NCBI GenBank assembly: GCA_947476645.1
Contig: CANJRM010000009.1
Span: 1 to 64,000, forward strand
DNA length: 64,000 nucleotides
Origin: Bacteroidota bacterium
Lineage (GTDB): Bacteria > Bacteroidota > Bacteroidia > Chitinophagales > LD1
Direction: 5' to 3'
The translations under genes and the position numbers were made by a program. Under the pieces are notes generated by a model. The model worked only from the letters and a program-made list of their open reading frames with translations, was not told the origin of the DNA and did no database searches. This document shows, one piece after another, positions 17,625 through 26,646 of this stretch. Position 1 is the first letter of the stretch, and each line of letters starts with the position of its first letter.

Positions 17625-17703
17625 AGTCGTATAATGGGTGTAGGACTTTATTTAATTGAGTTTAGGATTGAGATAATGATTGGTTTTGCTTGAATTATTG
17701 GCT

Positions 17704-17734
17704 TTGTTGCTTACTTAATACAGATTTACATTCG
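17704..17734 (+). promoter_or_regulatory. Promoter of the XRE regulator gene
   Basis: TTG at 17704-17706 (or 17707-17709), a 17-20 bp spacer and TACATTCG at 17727-17734, one mismatch from TAnnTTTG. The ATG follows 34 bp later. Confidence 0.45.
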
Positions 17735-17768
17735 CATAATTATATTCTAAACCAAAATAATCAATACT

Positions 17769-18155
17769 ATGCCCTTCGGATATACCAAAAAGAACGCCAC
17801 GCTCGGTAAAGACTATCCCGATATTAATGTAATTGTCCGCGCCATTATGAAAGAGCAGCGAATGACCCAGCGCAAGCTGGGCAAACTGGTGGGCTGGCAC
17901 AATACCACTATTAACCAAATGCTTAAAAAGCGAACCTGGAACATTGCCGAACTACTTGAAATAGGAAAGGCACTGAACACCGATTTGCTCAAATATTTTT
18001 ATCCCGTTCCCGCTGAACCTATGGTGGAAGAAGCTAAGCTCAACGAAGCACTGGCTAAGATTACATTATTAGAGGAGGAGCTTCGCCAAACCAAAGAAGC
18101 ATTAAAAATTTGCCAGGCGCAGTTGGAGATTGCGGTGAAAATGGGAGGAAGGTAA
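17769..18155 (+). CDS. XRE-family DNA-binding protein with C-terminal coiled coil
   Basis: A 128-residue protein. Residues about 20-75 form a Cro/C1-type helix-turn-helix (VRAIMKEQRMTQRKLGKLV, then HNTTINQML as recognition helix), followed by a short Pro-rich hinge (YPVPAEP) and a leucine/glutamate heptad coiled coil (about 85-125) for oligomerisation. It probably is a transcription regulator. It stands alone after the 21-bp array A and 48 bp before the ABC-F gene; whether it binds the array is untested but positionally suggestive. Bacteroidota genomes hold many such short regulators of unknown target. Confidence 0.82.
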   Translation: MPFGYTKKNATLGKDYPDINVIVRAIMKEQRMTQRKLGKLVGWHNTTINQMLKKRTWNIAELLEIGKALNTDLLKYFYPVPAEPMVEEAKLNEALAKITLLEEELRQTKEALKICQAQLEIAVKMGGR

Positions 18156-18203
18156 ACCCCTCTAAATTCCCGATTCGCTCAATAAGTTACATTCGCGCCC
18201 CTT

Positions 18204-20132
18204 ATGCATTATGTAAACGTTGAAAATCTCACCAAGAGTTTTGTAGAAAAACCGCTTTTTACCAATATCACTTTTAATATCGAACAGGGCGATAAGATTG
18301 CGCTCGTAGCAAAAAACGGAGCAGGCAAAACCACTTTGCTGCGCATTCTTGCCGGCAAAGATACGGCCGACAGCGGAAAAATCTGGATTAATAAAGACGT
18401 AAGCGTTTCGTTTCTGGACCAGAACCCAACCTTTGAAGAAGATAAAAACGTGCTCGAAAATATTTTGAGTTACGACCACCCCGTTATTAATACCGTTCGC
18501 GAATATGAGCTGGCTATGGAACATCATGACGATGACCGCCTCACCGAACTGATGGGCAAAATGGACGAGCTCAACGCCTGGACTTTTGAAAGCACGGTAA
18601 AGGAAATTCTTAGCTCGCTCAACATTACCGACCTCGACCAGTTAGCGGGCTCTATGTCGGGCGGTCAGCGCAAACGTTTGTCGCTGGCAAAGGTGCTCAT
18701 TGATATAAGTTTTGGCGACCGCAACAGTTTTTTGATTCTCGATGAGCCTACCAATCACCTCGATTTTCAAATGATTGAATGGCTGGCCGAATTTTTATCG
18801 GACAACAAAACAACTCTCCTGCTTGTAACCCACGATAGATTTTTCTTAGACCTCGTTTGCAACGAAATTATAGAGATAGACAATCAGCAGCTCTACATTC
18901 ACCGTGGCGATTTCACCAATTACCTTACGCGCAAAATTGAGCGCGAAGAATCAGACGCTGCTTCGGTGGACAAAGCCAAAAATCTTTACCGCAAAGAATT
19001 GGCGTGGATGCGCAAGCAGCCCAAGGCGCGCACTACCAAATCGAAATCGCGTCAGGATGCTTTTTATGATGTAGAAGAAAAAGCTAACTCGGGCAGAAAC
19101 GAAGACAAGTTGCAGTTGCAGGTGAAGATGACGCGCATAGGCGGCAAAATTCTGGAGTTGAAGAAGGTTCATAAATCGTTTGGCGAAAAGAAAATTCTGA
19201 AGGGGTTTGATTACACCTTCAAGCACCGCGAACGCATTGGTGTTATCGGAAAAAACGGAGTGGGCAAATCTACTTTCCTCAATATTATCATGGGCCTGGA
19301 GAAAGCCGATTCAGGAAAAATAAATACGGGAGAGACTGTTGTGTATGGTTATTTCCATCAGCAGGGTTTGCAGGTAAAAGACGATAAACGCGTTATTGAA
19401 TTTGTAAAAGATATTGCCGAAAACTTTCCGCTGGCAGACGGCACTAAAGTATCTGCAGGAAAGTTTCTGGAGTTGTTTCAGTTTACTCCCGAGCAGCAGT
19501 TCACTTACATTTCTAAACTAAGCGGGGGCGAAAAGAAGCGTCTGCAATTACTTTCTATTCTTTTCGGCAATCCGAATTTTTTAATTCTCGATGAGCCCAC
19601 CAACGATTTGGATTTGGTAACGCTCACTGTGCTCGAAGATTTCTTAGAGCAATATCAGGGCTGCGTAATCATTGTTTCGCACGACCGTTACTTTATGGAT
19701 AAACTCGTTGACCACCTTTTTGTTTTTGAAGGCGATGGTGTGGTAAACGATTTCCCCGGCAACTATACCGAGTGGCGTATTGATGAAGTGCGGAAGAAGA
19801 AAGCTACGCAAGGCGGTGGCAGCAAACAACAGGAATCGAAGGGAACCGTGTTAACCGCAATTCCAACTACAGTTAATATTCCTCAAGTTACCGAAAAGAA
19901 AAACACACTCGAAAAAAAGAAACTCACGTTTAAAGAAAAGTTCGAGTTCGAAGCTTTACAAAAAGAAGTTCCTGCACTTGAACAGGAAAAAGCTGACCTC
20001 AACGAAAAACTACTTGCCGGCAACGCTCCTTACGAAGAACTCAATAAAATGATTGAGCGCATAGGCACAGTCACCAAAGAACTGGAAGAGAAAGAAATGC
20101 GCTGGCTGGAGTTGAGCGAGCGTGTGGACTGA
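18204..20132 (+). CDS. uup: ABC-F family ATPase (Uup-like)
   Basis: A 642-residue soluble protein with two ABC ATPase domains and no membrane segment. Walker A motifs are AKNGAGKTT (about 34-42) and GKNGVGKST (about 349-357); signature motifs are SGGQRKRLSLAK and SGGEKKRLQLL; Walker B is FLILDEPTNHLD and FLILDEPTNDLD. The charged linker between domains (about 240-310) and the coiled-coil C-terminus (about 560-642) match the Uup class of ABC-F proteins, which act on ribosomes or nucleic acids. Assignment to Uup rests on that C-terminal domain. It appears to be a single-gene unit; a TACATTCG box ends 8 bp before the ATG. Confidence 0.88.
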   Translation: MHYVNVENLTKSFVEKPLFTNITFNIEQGDKIALVAKNGAGKTTLLRILAGKDTADSGKIWINKDVSVSFLDQNPTFEEDKNVLENILSYDHPVINTVREYELAMEHHDDDRLTELMGKMDELNAWTFESTVKEILSSLNITDLDQLAGSMSGGQRKRLSLAKVLIDISFGDRNSFLILDEPTNHLDFQMIEWLAEFLSDNKTTLLLVTHDRFFLDLVCNEIIEIDNQQLYIHRGDFTNYLTRKIEREESDAASVDKAKNLYRKELAWMRKQPKARTTKSKSRQDAFYDVEEKANSGRNEDKLQLQVKMTRIGGKILELKKVHKSFGEKKILKGFDYTFKHRERIGVIGKNGVGKSTFLNIIMGLEKADSGKINTGETVVYGYFHQQGLQVKDDKRVIEFVKDIAENFPLADGTKVSAGKFLELFQFTPEQQFTYISKLSGGEKKRLQLLSILFGNPNFLILDEPTNDLDLVTLTVLEDFLEQYQGCVIIVSHDRYFMDKLVDHLFVFEGDGVVNDFPGNYTEWRIDEVRKKKATQGGGSKQQESKGTVLTAIPTTVNIPQVTEKKNTLEKKKLTFKEKFEFEALQKEVPALEQEKADLNEKLLAGNAPYEELNKMIERIGTVTKELEEKEMRWLELSERVD

Positions 20133-20280
20133 AATAATTTCCGCTTCAAACGCCACCTTTCAGAAATTTCGTCCGTTAATACTACTGTTGTATAGACAAA
20201 TATTCCGATAAATAGTATTGGTACTTGGTTTGAAAGAATGTTCCCGTCAAACATTTTTCAAAAAACAAAAACCAAATACT

Positions 20281-20733
20281 ATGACACTTGTATCAGTAAA
20301 ACCAGAAACCGGACGCATTCACGCTCCGAGATTTTCGAACCTCATTGAAAACATTTTCGAAAACGACTTTCCTAACTTTTTAGCTAATGAATGGGTGAAG
20401 ACTTCATCTCCTTCAACCAACATTAAAGAAACCAAGGACGCTTACACCATTGATGTAGCGGCTCCGGGTTTCAACAAAGACAGCTTCAGTATTAAAGTAG
20501 AAGACAGCATTCTTACCATCGGTGCCGAAGCTTCTGAAAACAAATTGGAAGAGGGCGAAAAGTTTACGCGTAAAGAGTTCGTTCACAGTTCGTTCAAGCG
20601 CAGTTTCACTTTGCCTAAAACAATAGTGGCAGATAAAATAGCTGCGGCTTACGAAAACGGAATTCTTAAAGTAACACTTCCTAAAATGGAAGAGGCAAAA
20701 ACCAAAGGAACTATCGAAGTAAAGATTTCATAA
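20281..20733 (+). CDS. Hsp20/alpha-crystallin small heat-shock protein
   Basis: A 150-residue small heat-shock protein, normal length, which holds unfolding proteins in oligomers. The alpha-crystallin domain spans about 45-150, with the phrases APGFNKDSFSIKVEDSILTIGAE and AAYENGILKVTLPK (the A-x-x-x-n-G-v-L motif). Start ATG 20281 gives MTLVSVKPETG; an upstream in-frame start is unnecessary. A 148-bp upstream gap may hold a heat-shock promoter, but no clear CIRCE element is visible. A good terminator follows, so it is monocistronic. Confidence 0.93.
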   Translation: MTLVSVKPETGRIHAPRFSNLIENIFENDFPNFLANEWVKTSSPSTNIKETKDAYTIDVAAPGFNKDSFSIKVEDSILTIGAEASENKLEEGEKFTRKEFVHSSFKRSFTLPKTIVADKIAAAYENGILKVTLPKMEEAKTKGTIEVKIS

Positions 20734-20756
20734 AGGTGGGTTGTGGTTTAAAAAAG

Positions 20757-20783
20757 AAGCCTTTCCGGAAACGGGAGGGCTTT
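20757..20783 (+). terminator. Intrinsic terminator after hsp20
   Basis: AAGCCTTTCCG and CGGGAGGGCTT form a GC-rich stem with two G-U pairs around a GAAA tetraloop-like turn, followed by TTTCTT. It lies 24 bp after the hsp20 stop. Confidence 0.75.
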
Positions 20784-20825
20784 CTTATGTACTTCTATGC
20801 CCCGTTTTCCGGCTCAAACATTTTT

Positions 20826-20855
20826 TTGGTGAAGGAGGATATGTTTTTACTTTCG
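20826..20855 (+). promoter_or_regulatory. Promoter of acpP
   Basis: TTG at 20826-20828, a 19-bp spacer and TACTTTCG at 20848-20855, one mismatch from TAnnTTTG. The ATG is 23 bp downstream. Good spacing, so this is a likely promoter of the fatty-acid genes. Confidence 0.55.
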
Positions 20856-20877
20856 CACCCTAAATAAACCATTAGAC

Positions 20878-21117
20878 ATGTCAAACATCGCAGAAAGAGT
20901 AAAGAAAATTATCGTTGACAAGTTGGGTGTAGAAGAAAGCCAGGTAACCCCTGAAGCAAGCTTCACCAACGACCTTGGAGCTGACTCCTTAGACACGGTT
21001 GAGTTGATTATGGAATTCGAAAAAGAATTCAATATCTCCATACCGGACGAGCAGGCAGAAACGATTGGCACCGTAGGGCAAGCCATCGAATACCTCGAAA
21101 AAACTGTCAGCAAGTAA
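20878..21117 (+). CDS. acpP: Acyl carrier protein
   Basis: A 79-residue acidic acyl carrier protein, which carries growing fatty acyl chains on a phosphopantetheine arm. The arm attaches to S37 in [15 protein letters not shown], the invariant DSL motif; length and helix pattern are typical. acpP, fabF and rnc follow in the order common in bacteria. A hairpin terminator between acpP and fabF suggests that much of the transcript stops after acpP, fitting the high ACP demand. Confidence 0.97.
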   Translation: MSNIAERVKKIIVDKLGVEESQVTPEASFTNDLGADSLDTVELIMEFEKEFNISIPDEQAETIGTVGQAIEYLEKTVSK

Positions 21118-21138
21118 ATAGAACTGAAAGAAAAGAAG

Positions 21139-21167
21139 ACGGCTCCGCTCAAAACGGAGCCGTTTTT
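21139..21167 (+). terminator. Terminator or attenuator between acpP and fabF
   Basis: ACGGCTCCG (21139-21147) and CGGAGCCGT (21155-21163) form a perfect 9-bp GC-rich stem with a 7-base loop and a following run of T. It lies 21 bp after acpP within an otherwise classic operon, so partial read-through into fabF is likely. Confidence 0.85.
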
Positions 21168-21224
21168 ATTTGTGCTTAGGGCAAAAAGTTTTTCAACTAA
21201 AGGAAATTAAATTTTATTCGTGGC

Positions 21225-22478
21225 ATGAATTTGAAAAGAGTGGTGGTTACGGGCATTGGCGCCTTAACTCCTATAGGAAATACAGCCGGTGATTTTTGGC
21301 AAAACTTATTGAATGGTGTTAGCGGTGCGGCTCCTATTACCCGTTTCGATGTTTCAAAATTCAGAACGCGCTTTGCCTGCGAGGTAAAAAACTTCGACCC
21401 TTTAAATTTTATTGAACGCAAAGAAGTAAAGCGCATTGATCGCTTTACCCAATATGCTTTAGTGGCCAGCGATGAAGCCATTCGCGATGCGGGTTTGGAT
21501 AAAGCCGTGTTGAACAAAGACCGTGTGGGTGTTATCTGGGGTTCGGGAGTAGGTGGCTTAGATGTTTTTCACGAAGAAATTATTGCCTTTGCAAAAGGCG
21601 ATGGCACACCGCGTTTCAATCCTTTCTATGTACCTAAAATGATTATTGATATAGCAGCCGGGCTTATCTCCATGCGGTGGGGTTATCGCGGACCAAACTT
21701 TGCTACAGTGGCTGCTTGCGCTACTTCAAACATTGCGATGATTGAAGCATTCAATTTGATTCGTCTCAACAAAGCATCTGTTTTTATTACCGGTGGTTCC
21801 GAAGCTCCTTTGAGTCCGGGTGGTGTTGGCGGCTTTAATGCGATGCGGGCTTTGAGCGAAAGGAACGATTCTCCGCAAACAGCTTCTCGCCCGTTTGATA
21901 AAGACCGAGATGGTTTTGTAATTGGTGAAGGGGCAGGTGCAATCGTACTCGAAGAAATGGAACATGCTTTAGCACGTGGTGCAAAAATTTATTGTGAGCT
22001 TGCTGGCGGTGGATTGAGTGCAGATGCACATCACTTAACTGCTCCGCATCCTGAAGGTTTAGGTGCCGTGCTTGTTATGGAAAATACTTTAGAAGATGCT
22101 GAAATGAAAGCTACTGATATTGATTATATCAATGTTCACGGAACTTCTACACCGCTTGGTGATATTGCTGAACTCACTGCCATAAAGAAAATATTTGGCG
22201 AGCATGCTTATACGATGAACATCTCGAGTACCAAATCAATGACGGGGCATTTACTTGGTGCTGCCGGTGCGGTGGAAGCTATCGCATGTATTAAAGCGGT
22301 GGAAGAAAATATAGTTCCGCCTACTATCAATCACTTTACTGACGACCCTGCTATTGACCCGAAACTCAACCTCACTTTTAATAAAGCTCAGCAGCGCACG
22401 GTGAATGTTGCCATGAGCAACGGCTTTGGTTTTGGCGGGCATAATGCTACGGTGGTGTTTAAGAAGTTTGTGAAGTAG
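21225..22478 (+). CDS. fabF: Beta-ketoacyl-ACP synthase II
   Basis: A 417-residue KAS II that condenses malonyl-ACP with acyl-ACP in fatty-acid elongation. The catalytic Cys is C165 in VAACATSN; the two histidines are H305 (NVHGTSTPLGD) and H342 (TKSMTGHLLGAAG), with K337 also present. Length and motif spacing are those of E. coli FabF. It follows acpP by 107 bp with a terminator-like hairpin between them and precedes rnc. Start ATG 21225 matches the usual MNLKRVVVTGIG beginning. Confidence 0.96.
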   Translation: MNLKRVVVTGIGALTPIGNTAGDFWQNLLNGVSGAAPITRFDVSKFRTRFACEVKNFDPLNFIERKEVKRIDRFTQYALVASDEAIRDAGLDKAVLNKDRVGVIWGSGVGGLDVFHEEIIAFAKGDGTPRFNPFYVPKMIIDIAAGLISMRWGYRGPNFATVAACATSNIAMIEAFNLIRLNKASVFITGGSEAPLSPGGVGGFNAMRALSERNDSPQTASRPFDKDRDGFVIGEGAGAIVLEEMEHALARGAKIYCELAGGGLSADAHHLTAPHPEGLGAVLVMENTLEDAEMKATDIDYINVHGTSTPLGDIAELTAIKKIFGEHAYTMNISSTKSMTGHLLGAAGAVEAIACIKAVEENIVPPTINHFTDDPAIDPKLNLTFNKAQQRTVNVAMSNGFGFGGHNATVVFKKFVK

Positions 22479-22485
22479 TTTCACG

Positions 22486-22519
22486 GTTGAAAAAATGATT
22501 TCCTTTTTTGTTTTTCAAC
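22486..22519 (+). terminator. Weak hairpin after fabF
   Basis: GTTGAAAAA and TTTTTCAAC form an AT-rich 9-bp stem around a 16-base loop. It lacks a clear T tract, so termination is doubtful and read-through to rnc is likely. Confidence 0.3.
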
Positions 22520-22550
22520 TGTAACTTGCAGTCAGCAATTTTCCCCTGTC

Positions 22551-23279
22551 TTGATAAAAAAACTCTACAACACCTTTCTTTCGGGCGATAAGCAGTTGGC
22601 ATCTTATATCAGAAGCATTACGGGAATTACTCCGAGTAATCTGAAATTATACAAGCAGGTATTTCAACACCGTTCAAAATTTATTGAAGCAAAAGAAAAT
22701 AACGAACGACTGGAGTTGTTGGGCGATGCCATTTTAGACGCTATCATCTGCGAGTACCTTTTCAAAAAGTATCCTTACAAAGAAGAAGGGTTTATGACGG
22801 AGCTTCGTTCGAAGATTGTGAACCGGAAATCGCTGAATGAAGTGGGAACTAAACTGGGCTTGCTCGAGAAACTGAATTTCAACCGCAGAAGTATGACCGA
22901 TGTTTCGAAAGATTTAGGCGGCAATACTTTTGAAGCCTTAGTAGGTGCTGTTTATCTCGATGCGGGTTTTGAAGCTACGAGAAAATTTATTCTCAAACGG
23001 GTGCTTAAGAATCTGATAGATGTAGATACGCTCGAACAAACCAATACCGATTACAAGAGCCAGATTTTCCATTACATACAGCGCGAGGGCAAGAGCATTG
23101 ATTTTAAAGTGGCCGATGAAAAGACCAAAAACCGCAGAGCCTATTTTGTGATTGATTTGGAGATAAGCGGCAAAGTGATTGCGCGCGGAGAAGGATTCAG
23201 CAAAAAAGTAGCAGAACAAAATGCCGCGATGAATGCGTTGAAAGTTCTGAATATCGAATCTCTGGTAGCAGAAACTTGA
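22551..23279 (+). CDS. rnc: Ribonuclease III
   Basis: A 242-residue double-strand-specific RNase acting in rRNA processing and RNA decay. The signature NERLELLGDA (51-60) supplies E55 and D59. The second metal pair is N125 and E128 in GNTFEALVGAVYLDAG: an Asn replaces the Asp found in E. coli (D114). I believe Asn is common here in Bacteroidota, but this needs an alignment. The double-stranded RNA-binding domain covers about 165-235 (YKSQIFHYIQ, then KKVAEQNAAMNAL). Start is TTG 22551; no ATG fits better. Gene order acpP-fabF-rnc supports the call. Confidence 0.95.
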   Translation: MIKKLYNTFLSGDKQLASYIRSITGITPSNLKLYKQVFQHRSKFIEAKENNERLELLGDAILDAIICEYLFKKYPYKEEGFMTELRSKIVNRKSLNEVGTKLGLLEKLNFNRRSMTDVSKDLGGNTFEALVGAVYLDAGFEATRKFILKRVLKNLIDVDTLEQTNTDYKSQIFHYIQREGKSIDFKVADEKTKNRRAYFVIDLEISGKVIARGEGFSKKVAEQNAAMNALKVLNIESLVAET

Positions 23280-23425
23280 GTGTAGAAAAACTGGTTTTAT
23301 ATCCCGTCCTTTATTTTGGAAAACAATCGTTAACAGAGGACATTAAACTTCCCAAATATTATAGTGTCGTAGGGCAATTCAATATTGTTGTGCTATGAAT
23401 TTTCGTTCTGAGTTTGTTTGAAAAA

Positions 23426-24640
23426 ATGCTTTACCCTAAAATTATTTTTTGCTTTTGCTTTCTTGCCATCGGTTGTTTGCATGCAGAAATGCCTACGCCA
23501 ATTCCAATAGCTAAAGATTCTATCAACGCCCAAATGGATGTGCTTGATGTAGTGAAGATGGTTTTCAAGAAAAAAAGTGGCGGTCTGTTTTCGCGTAAAA
23601 AAAATGTAAACGGTCCTTTTATCACTGCAATTCCGTATCCCGGATATTCTATCGCGACTGGTGTAGCAGGTGTGTTACCTATCAATATTTCTTTTTACAC
23701 GGGCAAAAAGGACAGAATCGCACTTTCATTCTTCAACAGCAATTTTCAATACACTCAATACAACCAGGTAATAGCAACTTCGCTTTCGGGTTTGTATTTC
23801 TATAAAGACAAATTTCGTTTGGTGGGCGATTGGCGTTACTATAATTTCCCAACGGTGACATACGGTTTGGGCAGCCGAACCTTACTCACCAATGCCGACA
23901 AAATCAACTACTCACAAATTCGCGTTTATGAAACGTTGCTCTATCAGGTAAGCGAAAACATAAATATTGGTTTGGGCTATCACTTCGATTATCACTGGCG
24001 CATTATTGATGAAAGTGCTGCCGAAGGCAAAGCAACCGATTTTCAAAAGTATGGCTATTCTAAAAACACCACATCTTCGGGTTTGTCGCTTAATTTTTTG
24101 TATGATACCAGAGACAATTCCAACAATCCGAAAAGCGGAATGCTTTTCAATTTTCAGTTCAGAAGCAATCAGAAGTTTTTAGGCAGCAATAACAGTTACA
24201 ATTCTCTTTTAGTCGATTACCGAAAATATTTTCCGTTGCCAATTCATTGGGATGCTGGCTTTGCGCTTTGGGGTTATTTGTGGCTTACACTTTCTGGTCA
24301 TCCCCCATATCTTGATTTGCCAAGCACAGGTTGGGATACATACAACAACACCGGCCGTGGTTACGCGATGGGAAGATTCAGGGGTAAAAACATGATTTAC
24401 TTAGAAACAGAATTCCGCTTCAATATTTTGCGCAGCGGTTTGTTGGGCGGTGTGGTGTTCGGAAATCTTCAAACACTTTCTGAATGGCCCAGCAATAATT
24501 TTGTAAAAGCACAGCCCGGAGTTGGTTTCGGTCTTCGTATTAAAATGAACAAGCGCACCAATACAAACTCTGCCGTTGATTATGGATTTGGTTCAGGTGG
24601 TTCTCGCGGCTTTGCGTTTAACCTCAACGAGGTTTTTTAA
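23426..24640 (+). CDS. Omp85/D15-type outer-membrane barrel protein without POTRA
   Basis: A 404-residue outer-membrane protein. Start ATG 23426 gives MLYPKIIFCFCFLAIGCLHA as signal peptide (a TTG 12 bp upstream is possible). The body consists of alternating strands rich in aromatic and glycine residues and resembles the bacterial surface antigen (D15/BamA-barrel) domain: LYDTRDNSNNPKSGMLFNF, YRGYAMGRFRGKNM-like turns and the end GFGLRIKMNKRTNTN...DYGFG. No POTRA domain precedes it. Such stand-alone barrels are common in Bacteroidota; role unknown (assembly, lipid or phospholipase-associated). It converges with the first asnB gene, 4 bp apart. Confidence 0.75.
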   Translation: MLYPKIIFCFCFLAIGCLHAEMPTPIPIAKDSINAQMDVLDVVKMVFKKKSGGLFSRKKNVNGPFITAIPYPGYSIATGVAGVLPINISFYTGKKDRIALSFFNSNFQYTQYNQVIATSLSGLYFYKDKFRLVGDWRYYNFPTVTYGLGSRTLLTNADKINYSQIRVYETLLYQVSENINIGLGYHFDYHWRIIDESAAEGKATDFQKYGYSKNTTSSGLSLNFLYDTRDNSNNPKSGMLFNFQFRSNQKFLGSNNSYNSLLVDYRKYFPLPIHWDAGFALWGYLWLTLSGHPPYLDLPSTGWDTYNNTGRGYAMGRFRGKNMIYLETEFRFNILRSGLLGGVVFGNLQTLSEWPSNNFVKAQPGVGFGLRIKMNKRTNTNSAVDYGFGSGGSRGFAFNLNEVF

Positions 24641-24644
24641 ACTT

Positions 24645-26546
24645 CTACAAAAAATATTTTTTGTACCAATACTGAAACACGAGCAAGCCCCAAACCGTGG
24701 CATGTGCATCTTCGGGGTTATTGCTGAAAAGTTTTTGTTTCAGATTCTCAATAGCAGAAGCATCAAAAATATTTTGCTCCTCAATAAATTTTCTCGAAAG
24801 CAATTCTTCTTCAATCAACGAACGCAATCCTGTTTTCATCCATTTCAAAAGCGGCACTTCAAAGCCGTGTTTCTGACGATGAAACAATTCCTCTGGCAAA
24901 TCATTTCTGAAAGCATCTTTCAAAATTTTCTTTCCCGAATTTTTATCCAACTTGAACGAAACAGGAAGAGAGAATGCAAAATCAACAACTGTATAATCAA
25001 GGAGTGGCACTCGCACTTCTAAACTATTTGCCATGCTCATGAGGTCAACTTTCGTAAGCATGTCATTTGGCAAAACCATTTGTGTGTCAGCAAAAAGAAT
25101 ATCGTTTAGTTCTCCATCTTCTTTCACCGCATCGCGCACAAATTGCTTTCGCTTTTCCAATTCATATTTGTCAACGGCATTTTTGTTTTGAAGAAGTGAG
25201 CGCGCGGATTCTTCAGAATTAAAAACGCACCATCGCCAGTAACGTTCAGAAGCAGTGAGTTGCAAACCCTCGCTGTAGCGTTGCAACTGCCTAAACAGAT
25301 TTCCGAATTTTGAATGACGTGACTTGGGAAGCATTTTGAAAAATGGAAGCCCTGTACTCAAAACAGCATTTAAAAAATTATTTTGCCGCGCACGAAGTTC
25401 CGCCTGATGTTTATTGTAACCACCAAAGAGTTCATCGCCACCATCACCCGAAAGTGCTACAGTAACTTTCTCTCTTGTCTTTTTGCTCAGAATGTAAACC
25501 GCAATAGCCGATGAATCGGCAAACGGCTCATCTATGTAATCGAGAATATCGAAGATGTGCGAAAACATTTCATCGTTCGAAATAGAGAATACCGTGTGAT
25601 TGGTTTCAAATTTCTTTGCAACAAGATTGGCATATTTTGTTTCGTCAAAATAAGGCTCATCGCTAAAACCAATTGAAAAAGTGTTGAGCTGTTTTACATT
25701 TTTTGCCGCGCAATACGAAACGATAGAAGAATCAATCCCGCCACTCAAAAACGAACCCAAAGGAACATCACTCACCAATCTTCGCTGAACTGATTCCTCA
25801 ATTAATTTTCGAAGTGTCACTTTCGAAGATTCGTAATTGAAATTTTTATTCGAAATTCTTTGTCCGCCTTCGTAAGGAACTGAGTAATATTTTTCTGTTT
25901 TTAAATTTCCGTTTGCATGAATCACTGCAAAGTGTGAAGGCATCAATCGCTGAATGTTTTTCAAAATAGAATTTGAGCCAGGCACATAATTCAATTGAAG
26001 ATAGAGCGCGAGTGTGTTATAATCAATTTCTTTTTTGATTGGAAACTTCAGAATGGCTTTCAATTCTGAAGCAAACACAGTCATTCTTCCATCTGAATAA
26101 ATATGCAGCGGTTTTATTCCTGAACGGTCGCGGGCAAGAAAAATTTCTTGTTTCTGATTGTCATAAATGGAAAACGCAAAAAATCCGTTCAGATGCTGTA
26201 AACATTTTTCTCGTTGTTGAATAAAGAGATGAAGCAGAACCTCGGTATCTGAAGCAGAATCGAATTTTACATCGCGCAAAAATTTTTCTTTGAGTTCGCG
26301 ATAGTTGAAAATTTCCCCATTGAAAATTATTGTGAATCTGCCACTGGCATCGCTCATTGGTTGGCTTGCGACAGTAGAAGTATCTATGATAGACAAGCGC
26401 GCATGAGCAAAACCAATTTGCGGAGAAAGAATTTTTGTTTGCTGTAAATCGGGTCCGCGTTTCGAAAGTGATTTAACCGCATCGTTCAAAAACGATTCGC
26501 AGTTATGATTAGTTTCCTTCGAAAAATATCCGGCAATTCCGCACAT
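24645..26546 (-). CDS. asnB: AsnB-type glutamine amidotransferase (asparagine synthase family), paralog 1
   Basis: A 633-residue enzyme. The N-terminal Cys2 of MCGIAGYFS is the glutaminase nucleophile, which fixes the start at ATG 26544-26546. The glutaminase domain (about 1-200) includes RGPDLQQ and FNGEIFNYREL. The synthetase domain (about 220-620) includes the pyrophosphatase loop SGGIDSSIVSYCAA, ALSGDGGDELFGGYNKH and the phrase LEVRVPLLDY. It makes asparagine from aspartate, or, as in several polysaccharide loci, amidates a uronic acid or sugar carboxyl. Its position at the border of the polysaccharide locus favours the second role, but this is inference. It is divergent from the next membrane protein. 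Confidence 0.88.
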   Translation of the reverse strand: MCGIAGYFSKETNHNCESFLNDAVKSLSKRGPDLQQTKILSPQIGFAHARLSIIDTSTVASQPMSDASGRFTIIFNGEIFNYRELKEKFLRDVKFDSASDTEVLLHLFIQQREKCLQHLNGFFAFSIYDNQKQEIFLARDRSGIKPLHIYSDGRMTVFASELKAILKFPIKKEIDYNTLALYLQLNYVPGSNSILKNIQRLMPSHFAVIHANGNLKTEKYYSVPYEGGQRISNKNFNYESSKVTLRKLIEESVQRRLVSDVPLGSFLSGGIDSSIVSYCAAKNVKQLNTFSIGFSDEPYFDETKYANLVAKKFETNHTVFSISNDEMFSHIFDILDYIDEPFADSSAIAVYILSKKTREKVTVALSGDGGDELFGGYNKHQAELRARQNNFLNAVLSTGLPFFKMLPKSRHSKFGNLFRQLQRYSEGLQLTASERYWRWCVFNSEESARSLLQNKNAVDKYELEKRKQFVRDAVKEDGELNDILFADTQMVLPNDMLTKVDLMSMANSLEVRVPLLDYTVVDFAFSLPVSFKLDKNSGKKILKDAFRNDLPEELFHRQKHGFEVPLLKWMKTGLRSLIEEELLSRKFIEEQNIFDASAIENLKQKLFSNNPEDAHATVWGLLVFQYWYKKYFL

Positions 26547-26610
26547 GTGCTTTGTAATTCTAATTTCGGCAAAGATGAAAGGTAGCACGGGTTTTCAAAA
26601 ACCAAACCCA

Positions 26611-26636
26611 TTGACTGAAATAATCGCTTACTTTTG
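26611..26636 (+). promoter_or_regulatory. Promoter at the head of the polysaccharide locus
   Basis: A perfect TACTTTTG minus-7 box (26629-26636) with a TTG at 26611-26613; the spacer is 15 bp, slightly short. The ATG of the membrane protein is 10 bp on. On the other strand, TACCTTTC (26577-26584) may serve asnB. Confidence 0.45.
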
Positions 26637-26646
26637 AAATTGAACT

